Notes: a model not told the origin generated them from the letters alone. A stretch of DNA of 64,000 nt from Flavobacterium aestivum (GCF_026870175.2 NZ_CP113977.2:2046001-2110000); one strand, 5' to 3'. Numbered from the stretch's first letter, positions 44,088 through 55,581 are shown. Made by a program: numbers and translations.

Positions 44088-45713
44088 ATGAGGATAATTT
44101 CTTTTTTGCTATCGTTGTTTTTTTTAATTTCTTTCAATCAAAAAAACAAAATTACTGTAGATACTATTATTACGAATGCTAATATTTATACTGTAAATAA
44201 AGATTTTGGAAAAGCCTCGGCTATGGCTATTCAATCTGGTAAAATTGTCGCTATTGGTTCTAATGATGAAATAGCAAATACGTACGATTCCAAAAATACC
44301 ATTGATGCGAACGGGAAATTTATATATCCGGGTTTGTACGATGCACATTGTCATTTTTATGGTTTTGGACTGAGTTTGCAAGAAGTTGATTTGCGAGGAA
44401 CTAAAAGTATATCTGAAATAATTGATCGAATAAAGAAATTTCAAAAAGAAAAAAATCCTGATTTTATTGTAGGCAACGGATGGGATCAAAACGATTGGCA
44501 AGTAGCTAAATTTCCAACTAAAGAAGATTTAGATGTTGTTTTTCCAAATATTCCAGTAGTTTTAAATCGTATAGATGGTCATGCAATTCTAGTAAACAGT
44601 ATGACTTTGAAGCTGGCAGGAATTACAAAATCAACAAAAGTTGCAGGAGGGGAGATTGTTTTAGAAAATGGAGAACCTACCGGAGTTTTAATTGATAACC
44701 CAATGGAGTTGGTTCTTAAAATAATACCTAGTCCTAATCGTAAAAAACAAATCGCAGCCTTATTGGATGCTGAAAAAGTCATGTTTCAATATGGGTTGAC
44801 AACTGTCAATGATGCAGGCTTAGATCCGGATGTTATTAATTTGATGGATAGTTTGCAAAAAGCAAAAGCTATGAGAATTAATGTCTATGCCATGATTACT
44901 GCAAATCAAAAAAATATCGATTTATACCTTAAAAAAGGAATTTACAAAACTGATAATTTGAATGTTTGTTCTTTTAAAATGTATGGAGATGGGGCTTTGG
45001 GTTCTCGTGGTGCCTGTTTGCATAAGCCGTATTCAGATAGCCCAAAGAAATATGGAACTCTGGTTTCTTCTGTGGCCGAATTAAAAAATGTGGCTAGACA
45101 AATTGCCAACTCTCCTTTTCAATTGAATTCACATGCTATCGGAGATTCCGCCAATACCGTTATTTTAAAAATATACAAAGAAGCTTTGACCGGTAAAAAA
45201 GATAGAAGATGGAAAATCGAACATGCACAAGTAATACAAGAAGCCGATTTTGATTATTTTAAAACAGGGATTATTCCTTCGGTCCAACCTACTCACGCCA
45301 CATCCGATATGTATTGGGCAGAAGAAAGATTAGGTAAAGAAAGATTGAAAAATGCGTATGCCTATAAAAAATTACTCCAAAATGCCGGAATCATTGCTTT
45401 GGGTACTGACTTTCCTGTAGAAGAAGTAAACCCAATGCTTACTTTTCATGCTGCTGTAGCTAGAAAAGATAGTAAAGACTATCCAAAGACAGGTTTTCAA
45501 ATGGAAAATGCCTTGAGTAGAGAGGAAACGGTAAGAGGAATGACTATTTGGGCGGCCTATTCTAATTTTGAAGAAAAAGAAAGAGGAAGCCTTGAAGTAG
45601 GTAAATGGGCTGATTTTGTACTGTTTGATCAGGATTTAATGAAAGTAGATGAAAATCAAATGGTAAAATTGAAGCCAAGTCGAGTATTTTTGAAAGGAGT
45701 CAAAGTGAAATAA
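44088..45713 (+). CDS. Exported amidohydrolase (YtcJ/family 3)
   Basis: A 541-residue metal-dependent hydrolase with an N-terminal hydrophobic segment (residues 3-16) that may direct export. The metal-binding H87-x-H89 is in YDAHCHF, preceded by the strand-rich N-terminal beta-sandwich (TNANIYTVNKDFG). Later motifs are NRIDGHAILVNS, FKMYGDGALGSRGA, HAIGDSANT, EHAQVI and GTDFPVE. The family hydrolyses C-N bonds of amides or cyclic compounds, and the substrate of YtcJ-like members is mostly unknown. It follows the Gre-like gene by 73 bp and may be in the same transcript. Confidence 0.9.
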   Translation: MRIISFLLSLFFLISFNQKNKITVDTIITNANIYTVNKDFGKASAMAIQSGKIVAIGSNDEIANTYDSKNTIDANGKFIYPGLYDAHCHFYGFGLSLQEVDLRGTKSISEIIDRIKKFQKEKNPDFIVGNGWDQNDWQVAKFPTKEDLDVVFPNIPVVLNRIDGHAILVNSMTLKLAGITKSTKVAGGEIVLENGEPTGVLIDNPMELVLKIIPSPNRKKQIAALLDAEKVMFQYGLTTVNDAGLDPDVINLMDSLQKAKAMRINVYAMITANQKNIDLYLKKGIYKTDNLNVCSFKMYGDGALGSRGACLHKPYSDSPKKYGTLVSSVAELKNVARQIANSPFQLNSHAIGDSANTVILKIYKEALTGKKDRRWKIEHAQVIQEADFDYFKTGIIPSVQPTHATSDMYWAEERLGKERLKNAYAYKKLLQNAGIIALGTDFPVEEVNPMLTFHAAVARKDSKDYPKTGFQMENALSREETVRGMTIWAAYSNFEEKERGSLEVGKWADFVLFDQDLMKVDENQMVKLKPSRVFLKGVKVK

Positions 45714-45908
45714 GCTTATTAGCGAAAAGTGAAAATTTACAATTTATAATGCAAAGGCTAGATTTGCTTCTTTTTAAATTACATATTTAATATAAAATTT
45801 AATTTTAAGTTGTTTTTTGAAATCTAAACTCCTATTTATGTTTTCTGTTTGTAACCTTTAGTGCATCTTTGCCCTATCAAAATAAACTAACAGTTAAAAT
45901 ATAAAATT

Positions 45909-47585
45909 ATGTGTGGAATAGTATGCGCCTTTGATCTAAAACAAAAATCAGAAGTTTTAAGACCTCAAGTGTTGGAAATGTCTAAAATCATTCGTCACCG
46001 CGGACCGGACTGGAGCGGGGTATTCAGTAATGATAAAGCGATTTTATCTCATGAGCGTTTAGCGATTGTAGATCCAGCATCAGGGAAACAACCTTTATTT
46101 AGTGAAGACGGAAATTTAGTTTTGGCTGCCAATGGTGAAATATACAACCACAGAGAATTGCGTAAACAATTTGAAGGAAGGTATCATTTTAAAACAGAAA
46201 GTGACTGTGAAGTTATTTTAGCTTTGTATAAAGAAAAAGGCCCTCGTTTTTTAGATGAAATGAACGGTATTTTTGGTTTTGCAATTTATGATATAGAAAA
46301 AGATGAGTATTTTGTAGCTCGTGACCATATGGGGATTATTCCACTATACATTGGTTGGGATCAGCATGGAACTTTTTATGTGGCTTCAGAGTTGAAAGCA
46401 TTAGAAGGATATTGTGCAAAAATTCAATTATTTCCTCCGGGGCACTATATGTCAAGTAAAGATGGAGAATTTGTACAGTGGCATAAAAGAGAATGGGTAG
46501 ATTATGAAGCTGTAAAAGACAACGAAACAAGTATACCAGCAATCAGAGAGGCACTTGAAGCAGCAGTTCATAGACAATTAATGAGTGATGTTCCTTATGG
46601 TGTATTACTTTCTGGAGGTTTAGATTCCTCAATAACTTCAGCTATAGCCAAAAAGTATGCACAAAAACGTATAGAATCAGATGATGTTGCCGATGCTTGG
46701 TATCCGCAATTACACTCTTTTTCTGTAGGATTAGAAGGATCACCGGATTTAGCAGCTGCACAAATTGTAGCGGATCATATTGGGACAATTCATCACGAAA
46801 TAAAATTCACCATTCAGGAAGGATTGGATGCAGTGCGCGATGTGATTTATAGTTTAGAAACTTATGATGTTACTACAGTTAGGGCATCTACACCAATGTG
46901 GTTAATGGCAAGAGTGATTAAATCGATGGGTATAAAAATGGTATTGTCTGGTGAAGGGGCAGATGAATTATTTGGAGGATATTTATACTTTCATAAAGCG
47001 CCAAACGCACAAGAGTTTCACGAAGAAACCGTTCGTAAATTAAGTAAACTACATATGTATGACTGTTTACGTGCCAATAAAAGTTTAGCAGCTTGGGGAA
47101 TTGAAGGGCGTGTTCCATTCTTGGATAAAGAATTTATGGATGTTGCTATGAGAATCAACCCAAAAGATAAAATGATCAATAAAGAACATCCAATGGAGAA
47201 ATGGGTGGTTCGTAAAGCTTTTGAAGACATGTTGCCAGAAAGTGTAGCTTGGAGACAGAAAGAACAATTTAGTGATGGAGTAGGTTACAGTTGGATTGAT
47301 ACCTTAAAAGAAGTGGTTGCAAGAGAGGTATCGGATGAGCAATTGGCAAATGCTAAATTCCGTTTTCCGTTGCAAACACCAACATCAAAAGAGGAGTATT
47401 ACTATCGTTCTATTTTTAGCGAACATTTCCCAAGTGATACAGCAGCATTATGTGTGCCACAGGAAGCAAGTGTAGCTTGTAGCACAAAAATAGCTTTGGA
47501 GTGGGATGCAGCATTCAAAAACATGAATGATCCATCAGGTAGAGCAGTTGCCAGCGTGCATGATGATGCTTATGTAAAAGCATAA
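45909..47585 (+). CDS. asnB: Asparagine synthetase B (glutamine-hydrolysing)
   Basis: A 558-residue two-domain enzyme making asparagine from aspartate, glutamine and ATP. The N-terminal glutaminase begins MCGI with nucleophile C2; it also has RHRGPDWSG and NGEIYNH. The synthetase domain carries the PP-loop LLSGGLDSS, then SFSVGLEGSPD, LSGEGADELFGGY and EGRVPFLDKEFM. Full length and close to E. coli AsnB. Single gene, preceded by a 195-bp AT-rich gap and followed by a strong terminator. Confidence 0.97.
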   Translation: MCGIVCAFDLKQKSEVLRPQVLEMSKIIRHRGPDWSGVFSNDKAILSHERLAIVDPASGKQPLFSEDGNLVLAANGEIYNHRELRKQFEGRYHFKTESDCEVILALYKEKGPRFLDEMNGIFGFAIYDIEKDEYFVARDHMGIIPLYIGWDQHGTFYVASELKALEGYCAKIQLFPPGHYMSSKDGEFVQWHKREWVDYEAVKDNETSIPAIREALEAAVHRQLMSDVPYGVLLSGGLDSSITSAIAKKYAQKRIESDDVADAWYPQLHSFSVGLEGSPDLAAAQIVADHIGTIHHEIKFTIQEGLDAVRDVIYSLETYDVTTVRASTPMWLMARVIKSMGIKMVLSGEGADELFGGYLYFHKAPNAQEFHEETVRKLSKLHMYDCLRANKSLAAWGIEGRVPFLDKEFMDVAMRINPKDKMINKEHPMEKWVVRKAFEDMLPESVAWRQKEQFSDGVGYSWIDTLKEVVAREVSDEQLANAKFRFPLQTPTSKEEYYYRSIFSEHFPSDTAALCVPQEASVACSTKIALEWDAAFKNMNDPSGRAVASVHDDAYVKA

Positions 47586-47606
47586 ATGAAATATTGAATT
47601 TGGTTT

Positions 47607-47640
47607 AAAAAATGCCTTCTATTTTGAAGGCATTTTTTTT
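47607..47640 (+). terminator. Terminator of asnB
   Basis: A perfect 13-bp stem: 47607-47619 (AAAAAATGCCTTC) pairs with 47626-47638, loop of 6, followed by further T. It begins 21 bp after the stop. Confidence 0.92.
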
Positions 47641-47692
47641 TGTGGATATTTGTCATAAATGTTAATAACTTAAACGCTTAAAACAGGAATAA

Positions 47693-49711
<2,019 letters not shown>

Positions 49712-49766
49712 TATTCTATAATGCTGAATTTTTTTAAATTATAAAATAACAAAAAAATATAAAAAA

Positions 49767-50702
49767 ATGAAAGTTACCATTGTAGGGGCAGGTAATGTGG
49801 GAGCATCCTGTGCAGATTCAATTTCTTATAGAGGAATTGCCAGTGAAGTAGTATTATTGGATATTAAAGAGGGTTTTGCCGAAGGGAAAGCCATGGATAT
49901 TATGCAATGTGCAACCAATACAGGTTTTAATACTAATCTTACTGGTGTTACGAATGATTACTCAAAAACAGCAAATAGTGATGTTGTTGTGATTACCTCT
50001 GGAATTCCAAGAAAACCGGGTATGACAAGAGAGGAATTAATCGGAATCAATGCAGGGATTGTGAAAACAGTAGCGGAGAATGTATTAGAGCATTCACCAA
50101 ATTGTATTGTTGTAGTTGTTTCTAATCCAATGGATACGATGACTTATTTGGCTTTAAAATCAACAGGTTTGCCAAAAAACAGAATTATAGGAATGGGTGG
50201 AGCTTTGGATAGTTCTCGTTTTAGATATTATTTATCTAAAGCTTTAGATAAACCATCTAATGATATTTCTGCAATGGTTATTGGTGGTCATGGTGATACT
50301 ACAATGATTCCGTTAACACGTTTGGCTTCTTATAATGGTATACCGGTTTCTCAGTTCTTGTCTCAAGAAGAATTAGAAAAAGTAGCAGCAGCAACAATGG
50401 TTGGAGGAGCTACACTTACAGGACTTTTAGGAACTTCAGCTTGGTATGCTCCAGGAGCTTCTGTAGCTTATTTGGTAGATAGTATTTTGAATGACCAAAA
50501 GAAAATGATTGCTTGTTCTGTTTTTGTAGAAGGAGAGTACGGGCAAAATGATATTTGTATCGGGGTACCTTGTATTATAGGTAGAAACGGAGTTGAAGAA
50601 ATCGTTGATATTAAATTAAATGATGCTGAAAAAGCTGCTTTTGCAAAAAGTGCAGAGGCTGTTAGAGGTATGAATGCTGATTTGAAGTCAATATTAGCAT
50701 AA
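49767..50702 (+). CDS. mdh: Malate dehydrogenase (LDH-like type)
   Basis: A 311-residue NAD-dependent dehydrogenase interconverting malate and oxaloacetate in the TCA cycle. It has the N-terminal GAGNVG (7-12), the loop GIPRKPGMTREE with R82 and R88, the substrate-binding R151 in SSRFR, and catalytic H175 in GGHGDTTM with D148 as relay. R82 at the specificity position marks it as malate rather than lactate dehydrogenase. Full length. It follows gyrB without a terminator, so read-through is possible, and ends in its own terminator. Confidence 0.97.
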   Translation: MKVTIVGAGNVGASCADSISYRGIASEVVLLDIKEGFAEGKAMDIMQCATNTGFNTNLTGVTNDYSKTANSDVVVITSGIPRKPGMTREELIGINAGIVKTVAENVLEHSPNCIVVVVSNPMDTMTYLALKSTGLPKNRIIGMGGALDSSRFRYYLSKALDKPSNDISAMVIGGHGDTTMIPLTRLASYNGIPVSQFLSQEELEKVAAATMVGGATLTGLLGTSAWYAPGASVAYLVDSILNDQKKMIACSVFVEGEYGQNDICIGVPCIIGRNGVEEIVDIKLNDAEKAAFAKSAEAVRGMNADLKSILA

Positions 50703-50721
50703 TTTTTAACGTATAATAAAG

Positions 50722-50750
50722 AAAGACTGCACTGTTGCAGTCTTTTTTTT
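50722..50750 (+). terminator. Terminator of mdh
   Basis: A 10-bp stem (50722-50731 with 50736-50745, core AAAGACTGCA/TGCAGTCTTT, loop of 4) is followed by a T-run, 20 bp after the stop codon. Confidence 0.93.
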
Positions 50751-50770
50751 GATATTAATTAATAAATAAA

Positions 50771-50801
50771 TTGGTTAATCTTTCCGTTAATTATATATTT
50801 G
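50771..50801 (+). promoter_or_regulatory. Promoter of secDF
   Basis: TTG at 50771-50773 and TATATTTG at 50794-50801 with a 20-bp spacer match the Flavobacterium promoter consensus in full. The start of transcription would be near 50806, giving a leader of about 120 nt before secDF. Confidence 0.65.
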
Positions 50802-50816
50802 CTCGGTTTAAAAAAA

Positions 50817-50885
50817 ATGATACAAATAGTGTGGTTCTTTTTTGTTTTTCAAAAATGGCCTAACGTCTTGTTTTATAGGGTTTAA
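50817..50885 (+). CDS. Possible 22-codon leader peptide upstream of secDF
   Basis: An open frame of 22 codons plus stop inside the predicted secDF leader, starting about 11 nt after the likely transcript start. It encodes a hydrophobic N-terminal stretch (MIQIVWFFFVFQ) followed by KWPNVLFYRV. Its last codons and stop overlap a hairpin (50868-50875 with 50883-50890, TTGTTTTA/TAAAACAA). The layout recalls regulatory leader peptides, and secDF homologues in Vibrio are controlled by one (VemP), although this peptide is much shorter. It could be a chance frame in AT-rich DNA. Confidence 0.3.
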   Translation: MIQIVWFFFVFQKWPNVLFYRV

Positions 50886-50924
50886 AACAAAAACAATAAA
50901 AAAAATAATTAATTTTTAGTAGTA

Positions 50925-53900
50925 ATGCAGAATAAAGGACTTATTAAATTTTTCGCAATTCTATTTGCATTGGTAAGTATTTACCAACTTTCTTTCACTT
51001 TTGTCTCGAACAAAGTAAAAAGTGATGCAAAAACTTTTGCTGGTGGTAACCCAGAGAAAGAAGTAAAATATTTAGATTCTATTGGTAAAGAAAAAGTGTT
51101 TAGCTTAGGGTTTACTGATTTTACTTTCAATGAAGTAAAAGACAAGCAAATCAACAAAGGGCTTGACTTAGAAGGGGGAATCAACGTGACTCTTCAAATT
51201 TCTGTTAAAGACATTTTGAAAGGGTTATCAAATAATTCGAAAAATCCTGTTTTTAATAAATCTTTAGTAGATGCTACTAAAAATCAAAGAGGAAATCAAA
51301 CGTACCTTGACGCATTTTTTGAAGCTTTCGAGGCCAATTCTCAAGGTAAAGAAAAATTAGCTTCTCCTGAAATTTTTGCTAACAGAAGTTTGCAAGGTGA
51401 GGGTGGTGTTACTTTTCAAATGACAGATGCTCAAGTTCAAAAAGTAATCAAAAAGAAAGTTGATGAATCAGTAGAAAGTGCTTTTGGAGTATTAAGAAAA
51501 CGTATTGATAAATTTGGTGTAACTCAACCTAATATTCAAAAATTAGGACAGTCTGGTCAAATTCTTGTTGAGCTTCCAGGAGCTAAAGATGTTGATAGAA
51601 TTAAAAAATTATTGCAAAGTACAGCTCAATTAGAGTTCTGGGAAACTTATAAAGTAGAAGAAATTGGTGGTTTTATCATGGCTGCTAATGAGGCTTTGAA
51701 AAAAACTGAAGTTGCTAAAGTTGAAACTAAAGCTGTAGCAAAGGATTCATTGAGTGCTTTGTTGACTGACGGAAAAGATTCTACTGCTACTAAAAAAGGA
51801 AACAATCCTATTATTGATAAAATTGTTGCTCAAGGAGGAGGACCGGTTTTAGGTCTTTTTGCACCAAAAGATACTGCAGTAATCAATTCTTATTTCAAAA
51901 GACCTGATGTCAGAATTTTATTGGCAGGAGAGCAACGTTATGCAAAATTTGTTTGGGGAAAACCTACAACAATTAAGGATGCTAAAGAAAAAGAGGTTGA
52001 AGTTGTTGAATTGTATGCATTAAAAGGAAATAGAGATAATGTTGCTTCAATGGGAGGTGGTGTTGTAACAGACGCTAGCGATACATTTGATCAAATGGGT
52101 AAACCAGCTGTTTCTATGCAAATGAACAATATTGGTGCAAAAGAATGGGAAGAACTAACAGGAAGAGCTTATACTCAGAAAGGTTATATTGCTATCGTTC
52201 TAGATGATATTGTATATTCTGCTCCAGGTGTATCTAGCGGACCTATCGCTGGAGGTAGATCTGAAATTTCAGGAAACTTTGATGTAACTGAAACTAAAGA
52301 TTTAGCGAACGTATTGAGAGCTGGTAAATTACCTGCTGCTGCTGAAATTATTTCTTCTGAAGTTGTTGGTCCATCATTGGGTCAGGAAGCTATTGACAAC
52401 GGTACAAATTCTGCTGTAATCGGATTGTTATTAGTATCACTTTGGATGATAGTTTATTATGGTAAATCAGGTTGGTACGCAAATATTGCATTGGCTGTCA
52501 ACTTATTGTTTATGTTTGGTATTTTGGCAAGTTTAGGTGCTGTACTTACATTGCCAGGTATTGCGGGTATCGTTTTGACAATGGGTACTGCAGTAGATGC
52601 GAACATCATTATATATGAAAGAGCTAAAGAAGAATTACGAGCGGGTAAAACATTAGATGAAGCAGTAAAAGCTTCTTATAGCTGGACTGGAGCAATGCGT
52701 TCTATTGTGGATGCTAACGTAACACACATTTTGACTGGTGCTGTATTGTTTATCTTTGGTTCTGGACCAATCAAAGGTTTTGCTACTACTTTGTTAATCG
52801 GTATTGTTACCTCTTTATTTACTTCTATTTTTATTGCAAGAATCTTTATCGATAAAAATATTGCAGGTAAAAATGATTTGTCTTTCGTGACTAAATTCTC
52901 TAAAAACTTCTTTACTAATTTCCATTTTGATTTCTTGGGAATTAAAAAATGGACGTACCTTTTCTCTATTGTTGTAACAATTGTGAGTATTGCATCAATT
53001 GCAACACATGGTTTTGACCAAGGTGTTGATTTTGTTGGAGGAAGAACGTTCCAAGTTCGTTTCGACAAATCAATGAAACCAGAAGAAATTAAAGACGAAT
53101 TGACTGCTGTATTTGGTAGCGCTGAAGCTAAAATCTTTGGTAAAGATGATCAGTTGAAAATAACAACTAAATATAAAATTCAAGAGACTAGTGGTTCTGT
53201 TGACGAAGAGGTAAACAAAATGTTGTACCAAACTTTGAAAAAACACTATGGTGCCGACATGACTTATGAAAAATTTGTAAATACTTACGAAGGTAAAAAA
53301 TTAGGTATTGTACAAGCTTCTAAAGTTGGACCAACAGTTGCTGAGGATATCAAAACAAATGCTTATTGGGCTGTTTTAGGAGCAATGCTTATTGTAGGTT
53401 TGTATTTAGTAATCAGTTTCAGAAAATGGCAATACAGTTTAGGAGCTATTGCTGCTGTGGCGCATGACGTTATTTTTGTATTGGGAGTATATTCATTGCT
53501 TTGGAAATATATGCCTTTCGGTATGGAGATTGACCAACATTTCATTGCGGCTATCTTGACAGTTATTGGTTACTCTATGAATGATACCGTAATTGTATAT
53601 GACAGAGTACGTGAGTTCTTGGATGGTAAAACAAAAGGAACTTTTGGTGAAATTGTTAATAAATCTATTAACTCTACAATGTCAAGAACAATCAATACTT
53701 CATTGACTATGATTTTTGTATTGTTAATCATGTTCATCTTTGGAGGTGAGTCAATCAGAGGATTTATCTTTGCAATGCTTATCGGTATTATTATCGGAAC
53801 TTATTCTTCATTGTTTATCGCTACTCCTGTATTGGTTGATACGATTTCAAGCGAAGAGAAGCATAACGTTGAAGTTAAGCACCAAGAAGCTCAAGCTTAG
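50925..53900 (+). CDS. secDF: Fused protein translocase SecDF
   Basis: A 991-residue fusion of SecD and SecF, two RND-type membrane subunits that use the proton gradient to pull secreted proteins through SecYEG. The SecD half has an N-terminal helix, the INKGLDLEGGINVTL motif, the periplasmic P1 domain, and six helices with GTAVDANIIIYERAKEELR. The SecF half begins near residue 670 with GVDFVGGRTFQVRF and ends with six helices including YSMNDTVIVYDRVREF and STMSRTINTSLT. The fusion is standard in Bacteroidota. A 120-nt leader with a small frame precedes it and a strong terminator follows. Confidence 0.97.
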   Translation: MQNKGLIKFFAILFALVSIYQLSFTFVSNKVKSDAKTFAGGNPEKEVKYLDSIGKEKVFSLGFTDFTFNEVKDKQINKGLDLEGGINVTLQISVKDILKGLSNNSKNPVFNKSLVDATKNQRGNQTYLDAFFEAFEANSQGKEKLASPEIFANRSLQGEGGVTFQMTDAQVQKVIKKKVDESVESAFGVLRKRIDKFGVTQPNIQKLGQSGQILVELPGAKDVDRIKKLLQSTAQLEFWETYKVEEIGGFIMAANEALKKTEVAKVETKAVAKDSLSALLTDGKDSTATKKGNNPIIDKIVAQGGGPVLGLFAPKDTAVINSYFKRPDVRILLAGEQRYAKFVWGKPTTIKDAKEKEVEVVELYALKGNRDNVASMGGGVVTDASDTFDQMGKPAVSMQMNNIGAKEWEELTGRAYTQKGYIAIVLDDIVYSAPGVSSGPIAGGRSEISGNFDVTETKDLANVLRAGKLPAAAEIISSEVVGPSLGQEAIDNGTNSAVIGLLLVSLWMIVYYGKSGWYANIALAVNLLFMFGILASLGAVLTLPGIAGIVLTMGTAVDANIIIYERAKEELRAGKTLDEAVKASYSWTGAMRSIVDANVTHILTGAVLFIFGSGPIKGFATTLLIGIVTSLFTSIFIARIFIDKNIAGKNDLSFVTKFSKNFFTNFHFDFLGIKKWTYLFSIVVTIVSIASIATHGFDQGVDFVGGRTFQVRFDKSMKPEEIKDELTAVFGSAEAKIFGKDDQLKITTKYKIQETSGSVDEEVNKMLYQTLKKHYGADMTYEKFVNTYEGKKLGIVQASKVGPTVAEDIKTNAYWAVLGAMLIVGLYLVISFRKWQYSLGAIAAVAHDVIFVLGVYSLLWKYMPFGMEIDQHFIAAILTVIGYSMNDTVIVYDRVREFLDGKTKGTFGEIVNKSINSTMSRTINTSLTMIFVLLIMFIFGGESIRGFIFAMLIGIIIGTYSSLFIATPVLVDTISSEEKHNVEVKHQEAQA

Positions 53901-53921
53901 TAAATAAACATACTATTATAT

Positions 53922-53957
53922 AAAAAAGGATTCAACGAAAGTTGAATCCTTTTTTTG
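53922..53957 (+). terminator. Terminator of secDF
   Basis: A perfect 15-bp stem, 53922-53936 (six A, GGATTCAAC) with 53941-53955, closed by a GAAA tetraloop and followed by T. It begins 21 bp after the stop. Confidence 0.94.
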
Positions 53958-53992
53958 TTTCTAAGTTAGATGAAAACCTTTCTGAAAAGTGG

Positions 53993-54886
53993 TTACATTA
54001 TCTTCATGAAAGTGTCTTTTATTAATTGTATTTCATTTGTGTAAATAGTTTTCTTTTTGTGGGCAAAGTACAGTGTGTTTTTTAAGGGCATTTTTCCTTC
54101 CCATAAAAGTTTTATTTTTCCGCTTTCTAATTCTGTTTTGCATAAGAAATCAGGAATTACCGCCAGTCCGCTACTGTTGCTTAAACAGCGCACTATGGAG
54201 TTTAAATTAGGTACAATATAATTAGGTCTAAAATCGGCATGTTTGTTGAAATTAAGCTGCCAAAAACGTCTTAAATGCTCCATGTCTCCCGTGGTTCCAT
54301 ACCATCTTTGTTGTTTTAGCCAGAGTTCTATAACTTCTAGATTATTTTCTTTTTTTAAAGTGTCAAAGGTATCTGAATCTGTTTCGTTACCACAAATAAG
54401 AACAATGGTTTCCGAAGAGAAGGCTTGATAGTCGATAGTATTTTTGGCTATCATTTGTGGAGTGATAATCAAATCCAAAATACCTTTATCCAGATTTTCA
54501 ATCATTTCGGGATATTCGCCAAATTGAATAATAACGTTAAACGGAAAGCTTGCCAAATAGGGCTCTAAGGTAATTTGAAAGGTCTCAAAACACATTCCGA
54601 TGCTAATGGTTGGCGTGTTTTTCTCTGTGCTTCGCTGAAAGTTTTTCTCTGCTTCTTCCAATTTAGACAATGCATCTGTTATGAAATTATAGAGTACTTT
54701 TCCTTTCTCTGTAGGGATCATTTTTCTGCTGGTTCTGTCGAATAATTTATATCCTACATAGCTTTCCAATGAGCTTAAATGCAAGCTGACTCCGGGTTGT
54801 GAAATAAACAATGCTTCAGCAGCACCAGTTAAGGTTCCTGTTTTGTAAACGTATTTGAAAGTTCGATACCATTCTAGATTTACCAT
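53993..54886 (-). CDS. LysR-family transcriptional regulator
   Basis: A 297-residue LysR-type regulator. The N-terminal winged helix (residues 1-60) reads WYRTFKYVYKTGTLTGAAEALFISQPGVSLHLSSLE, and a periplasmic-binding-protein-like effector domain follows (about 85-297). The frame can be extended to a TTG at 54913, but that codon lies in a -7 promoter element, so the ATG at 54886 is preferred. It is divergent from the flavodoxin-like quinone reductase, 101 bp apart, which is the classic arrangement for a LysR regulator and its target gene. The inducer is unknown. Confidence 0.9.
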   Translation of the reverse strand: MVNLEWYRTFKYVYKTGTLTGAAEALFISQPGVSLHLSSLESYVGYKLFDRTSRKMIPTEKGKVLYNFITDALSKLEEAEKNFQRSTEKNTPTISIGMCFETFQITLEPYLASFPFNVIIQFGEYPEMIENLDKGILDLIITPQMIAKNTIDYQAFSSETIVLICGNETDSDTFDTLKKENNLEVIELWLKQQRWYGTTGDMEHLRRFWQLNFNKHADFRPNYIVPNLNSIVRCLSNSSGLAVIPDFLCKTELESGKIKLLWEGKMPLKNTLYFAHKKKTIYTNEIQLIKDTFMKIM

Positions 54887-54910
54887 TTTAGAAGTATTAT
54901 AATTATGATA

Positions 54911-54918
54911 CAAAGGTA
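54911..54918 (-). promoter_or_regulatory. -7 element of the LysR gene
   Basis: On the minus strand TACCTTTG matches TAnnTTTG, 24 bp before the preferred ATG. It overlaps the alternative TTG start, which argues against that start. It lies in the shared divergent region where LysR binding is expected. Confidence 0.45.
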
Positions 54919-54987
54919 TGAGTTGTGTTATTTTAATAATAGATGTTAAGGATTTAATTTTGTACTGTCAAATTAATACAAAACAAT

Positions 54988-55581
54988 ATGAAAAAGATAT
55001 TTATAATAAATGGGGGACAAAAGTTCGGACATTCAGGCGGAAAATTCAATCATACAATAGCAAATGCCTCTGCTGAATTTTTTCTAAACCATAAAGATTT
55101 TGAAGTAAAAAGTACAGACATCAATGAAGATTATGATCCTGTTAAAGAAGTTGAAAAGTTTGTTTGGGCCGATGTGGTTATTTATCATACTCCAATTTGG
55201 TGGTTTCAATTGCCTTATGGATTTAAGAAATACATAGACGTTGTGTTTTCGGAAGGACATGATAAAGGAATCTATAAAAGTGATGGGCGTTCTTCTGCAA
55301 ATCCGGCAATAAATTATGGAACTGGAGGAATGTTACATGGAAAAAAATACATGGTAACTAGCTCATGGAATGCTCCAAAAGAAGCCTTTACATTGCCTGG
55401 AGAGTTTTTTGGCGAAACCAGTGTAGATAATGGACCGTTGTTTGGATTTCATAGAATGAACGCTTTTACGGGAATGACTCCATTGGAAGGAATACATTTT
55501 CATGATATAGAGAAAAATGCCAATGTGTTAAGCGATTTAGAATCTTATGAAAAGCATTTGACTAAATTGTTTTTGAATTAA
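54988..55581 (+). CDS. NAD(P)H quinone reductase, MdaB-like flavodoxin fold
   Basis: A 197-residue flavoprotein of the flavodoxin-like NAD(P)H dehydrogenase (MdaB/KefF) family. The FMN loop is near the N-terminus (FIINGGQKFGHSGGKFN), with the conserved TPIWWFQLPYGFKKYIDVVF and the TGGMLHGKKY segment in the middle. It reduces quinones by two electrons and protects against oxidative and electrophile stress. It is divergently transcribed from a LysR regulator, its likely controller. It ends at a bidirectional terminator shared with lgt. Confidence 0.92.
   Translation: MKKIFIINGGQKFGHSGGKFNHTIANASAEFFLNHKDFEVKSTDINEDYDPVKEVEKFVWADVVIYHTPIWWFQLPYGFKKYIDVVFSEGHDKGIYKSDGRSSANPAINYGTGGMLHGKKYMVTSSWNAPKEAFTLPGEFFGETSVDNGPLFGFHRMNAFTGMTPLEGIHFHDIEKNANVLSDLESYEKHLTKLFLN

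Noticed and set aside
52676..53068. 130-codon minus-strand frame within secDF
   Set aside because: Antisense to an unambiguous SecDF; no signal peptide, motif or regulatory site supports it.
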